Source: Trifolium pratense (Eukaryota; Streptophyta; Magnoliopsida; Fabales; Fabaceae). From it: a stretch of DNA of 64,000 nucleotides. Both the position numbers and the translations under genes were made by a program. How positions within the stretch are numbered: position 1 is the stretch's first letter; every line of letters starts with the position of its first letter. The stretch covers positions 21,348,337 to 21,412,336 of the forward strand of contig NC_060064.1 of NCBI RefSeq assembly GCF_020283565.1. The letters run 5' to 3'. Shown here piece by piece: positions 61,401-64,000 of the stretch. The notes under the pieces are model-generated. The model was not told the origin of the DNA. It did no database searches and saw nothing but the letters and a program-made list of their open reading frames with translations.

Positions 61401-63931
61401 ATAGAAAACCATATTAAAAACACGAAAAAGATAAACGTTGTTTTTGAAATTTTTGGAGGGGTTTTTGAAATTTGAAAGCATGATGCATTAGTCAAAGTTT
61501 GCAGAGAACACTTAGTTTTTCACCAAAATGGAAGTTTTTGTTGAAGATGGAGAGAAAGAAGACATCAACAAAGCAGAAAGGGAAGAGAAAGATTCTTTCC
61601 TTTTTCTTTTTTTTAATTTTTTTTTTCTTTTTTCTGTTATATTGAATTTCAAAATTTGCAAAACACATTCAATCAAACTAACTTATTACTTATAAAAAAG
61701 TTTATAGATTGAATCTGAAATTAAAATTTTGAAATAAAAAATCTTATTAAAAGTAATAGTATATAAGTTTGGTTTTCTCCTCAACTAAAGTTTACAAATA
61801 CCAAATAAAACAAATTAAAATTGATACAAATCTAAAAAAAAATTGAAATTTAACAAAATCAATCATATTATTGAAGTGGAGAAAAAAATCCCACTAAAAA
61901 CTCCTAAAAAGTAGGGATTATTAGCTAAAAGATAGAAACAAATCCTAATAAATATGACAACTAAGCAACAATATTTTTAAAAAAATAGAAAGAGGAAAAT
62001 AGAAAAATATGCTAATCTAAATTGATAAGGAAAAACTTTTCACGTAGACATTCAGGCAGTCCAACATTTTGAGTCACGGATGAAAGAGGTAAATAGAAAA
62101 AAGTTTCATTTATGGAACAATATATTTACCTAATGTAGTCATATGCATATAAATCATTGTGCTTATGAAGATAAAAAAAAAAATAGAATAAATTGTACGT
62201 ACTCAATTTGATTTAACATGTAAAACTAAAATTAAATAGAAAAAAGACCAACTATAACCTGATTCAAAACCACAAAATTTATCCTCCATTTTCTAATAAA
62301 AAACAACTTACCCTGAAGATGTACACTACCGTAAAGCACAACCAACTCAAATAATTTCACTTGAAAATAAAATTACCTGCAAACCAAGGGACCAAAAGTC
62401 ACAAACTAAAACAAACCATGATACACAACACATAAAACCACTTACTCAAAATAGAAACACACAATTAGGAGGAGAACATGCAAGAAATTTGCAGATATGA
62501 TATGAAAACAAAACAAATTAAAGAAATTGGCAGATCACAGTAGCATTTGGGATCAGAATATATATGCAAACTAAAAAATGAAGTTGAATCATAATATTTG
62601 ACTAAACCCGCATGCCACAGTAGCATTAGGGATTGAAACAACATTTTATCTATATAAAAATTCTTATCAAAGAGAAAAACCTTCAAATGAAATGCTCCAA
62701 TAAAAATAATCAGGGCATTTTTAGCTTTGGATTAAGATAGTATTGATTCTTACCAAACACAAACTTATATAGTCAATCAAAACAATTATCTAGTGTAACT
62801 AACTTTTCCCTCTAATAACCACAACCAATTGAAGAACAAAAAAAATGAAAGTAAGAACATAAACAGTACTTACAATCAAGAGGCATAGTGTTGCTATATG
62901 CATAGTATTCTCTCTGATTAATTCTGCAATAAAACTACCCTAATTTGTAAACCTGAACAAACAATAAAACATTCCAAAAATAAAATAAAATCAGAATTGA
63001 GCAATAAATACTTAAAGAAGCAACATCAAATTGAAGGAAATAAAATAAAACAAAATAGAATTGATCTGGAAACCCTTACTTCTAAGTTTGAGGTTGCCGC
63101 CGCCTTCATGGTGCGTGATACCTACGCTTTAGGGATAATGCGATTCGGGTTTCAGAATGAAAAAATTTCCATTTGATGAGAGAACTTGAAAAAATAAAAT
63201 AAAGACAGGGATTAGAAAATTAGGGATTTGAAGTAGATTGAAGAAAATTGGGGACCTTTCCATTTGAAGATGCTGAAGAAGCCACCGGAGGATGCCTTTT
63301 GATGTTCTTCGATAATGAAAAAAGAAAGTGACGGCAGGAAACGTGGTGAAGGATAAGAGAGCTGATGAGAGAAGATTTGAAACCCATGATAAAGAAAGTG
63401 AGTTATGATATTGAAGAGAAGAGAGGAAGAATTTGAATTTTGAAATTGATTCAACCACATGTATGCAGACTCAGGTTTTTGGATTCTAGCCTGCAAATCT
63501 GCTCTACATGAAAGGGACGCTCAATGAATGTCTTTGTTGCATCCATAAGTAATTGAAACTTTTTGGTTGTGAAAATGGTTTCAAATTTGTTAGCCAAAAG
63601 AAGAAGAGGAGTTCTGCTTTGCAGAAGTATGAAAACTACGCCTCATGATCTTCCACTGTCCTATTTTGTCTTTTTCGATTTTTTTATTGTTTTCAACCAA
63701 ACCGGACCGGGCTTGTTTGGGCCTTAATGGACTGGACTCTTGTTTATGGCCCAGTAAGCGATGAGATGAATGGAAGGGAAAGAAAATTCAAATTCATGGC
63801 CAAAAGAAGCAAATTTTTTCAAAATTTTCCAGCTAGGATTTGTGCAGATTGTATGTGAGATTGACATGTGTCAAAAATTACCATTTAGCTGTGTTCTTTT
63901 TGTGTAGTTAGTATGATTAAGAGAGAAGAGA
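58431..63931 (-). other. Possible Helitron body with exon-like segments, no protein
   Basis: No long reading frame occurs. On the minus strand several short stretches have good splice borders: 63109-63080 (ATG then MKAAATSNLE, donor GTAAGG), 62923-62874 (acceptor TTTTATTGCAG, donor GTAAGT), 62376-62312 (acceptor TGGTTTGCAG, donor GTAAGTT), 60905-60848 (acceptor TTCTCTCAG, donor GTAAGG) and one ending at 59411. Joined in order they do not keep an open frame, since stops follow the first segment. A phrase ACCTGAACAAACAATAA(A)ACATTCC occurs at both 61245 and 62951. It may be a captured, decayed gene or a spliced non-coding transcript. Confidence 0.4.
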
Positions 63932-64000
63932 TAGTGTAGTGTGATAAAAGGTACTCCTCCCCCATAATGTATATTATCTACTTCAGAAGTTTTTACAACT
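63932..64000. other. Window end, Stowaway-like start
   Basis: GTACTCCTCCCCCATAATGT at about 63951 resembles the start of a Stowaway-type MITE that continues past the window. Confidence 0.35.

Overview
The window is AT-rich plant nuclear DNA, best matched to a legume close to Medicago. Genes have short exons with GT-AG introns, and the proteins are plant-type. Intergenic space is filled with tRNA-derived SINEs, Stowaway, Mutator, hAT, Harbinger-like and Helitron-like elements, truncated LINEs and a Ty3/gypsy gag relic. The species assignment is inference from recognised families; no search was run.

Layout. 0-10.3 kb: transposon-rich, with a SINE, a 9-bp-TSD Mutator MITE, a SINE split by another element, a gag relic split by a 702-bp element, and one doubtful small gene at 2.1 kb. 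10.3-13.3 kb (-): a U-box/ARM E3 ligase in four exons (649 aa). 13.3-16.3 kb: no gene. 16.3-16.95 kb: a TIR exon relic joined to a deleted copy of part of the neighbouring RIC1 gene. 18.5-28.8 kb (-): a complete 23-exon RIC1 homologue (1126 aa). 29-34 kb: MITEs, a degraded conserved coding fragment, and a LINE tail carrying a two-level nested insertion. 34.6 and 41.7 kb (+): two paralogous membrane RING-H2 genes, with a minus-strand LINE containing a hAT element and a CACTA-like relic between them. 44.8-45.7 kb (-): a conserved plant protein of unknown function with an RGG-like tail. 48.5-57.2 kb (+): a complete 14-exon TMEM8/PGAP6-like gene (804 aa). 57.7 kb to the end: a convincing Helitron 3' terminus (minus strand), a ~145-bp repeat array, and about 6 kb with exon-like segments but no recognisable protein.

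The genes form no operon or pathway; they are independent eukaryotic loci. Loose themes are ubiquitin ligation (U-box and two RING-H2 genes) and membrane or Golgi biology (RIC1, TMEM8-like). I saw no clearly new biological system. The strongest unusual items are the TIR/RIC1 chimeric locus, the three-layer insertion at 31.5-33.8 kb, and the Helitron-ended region. Exon boundaries were read by eye from splice consensus and frame continuity.
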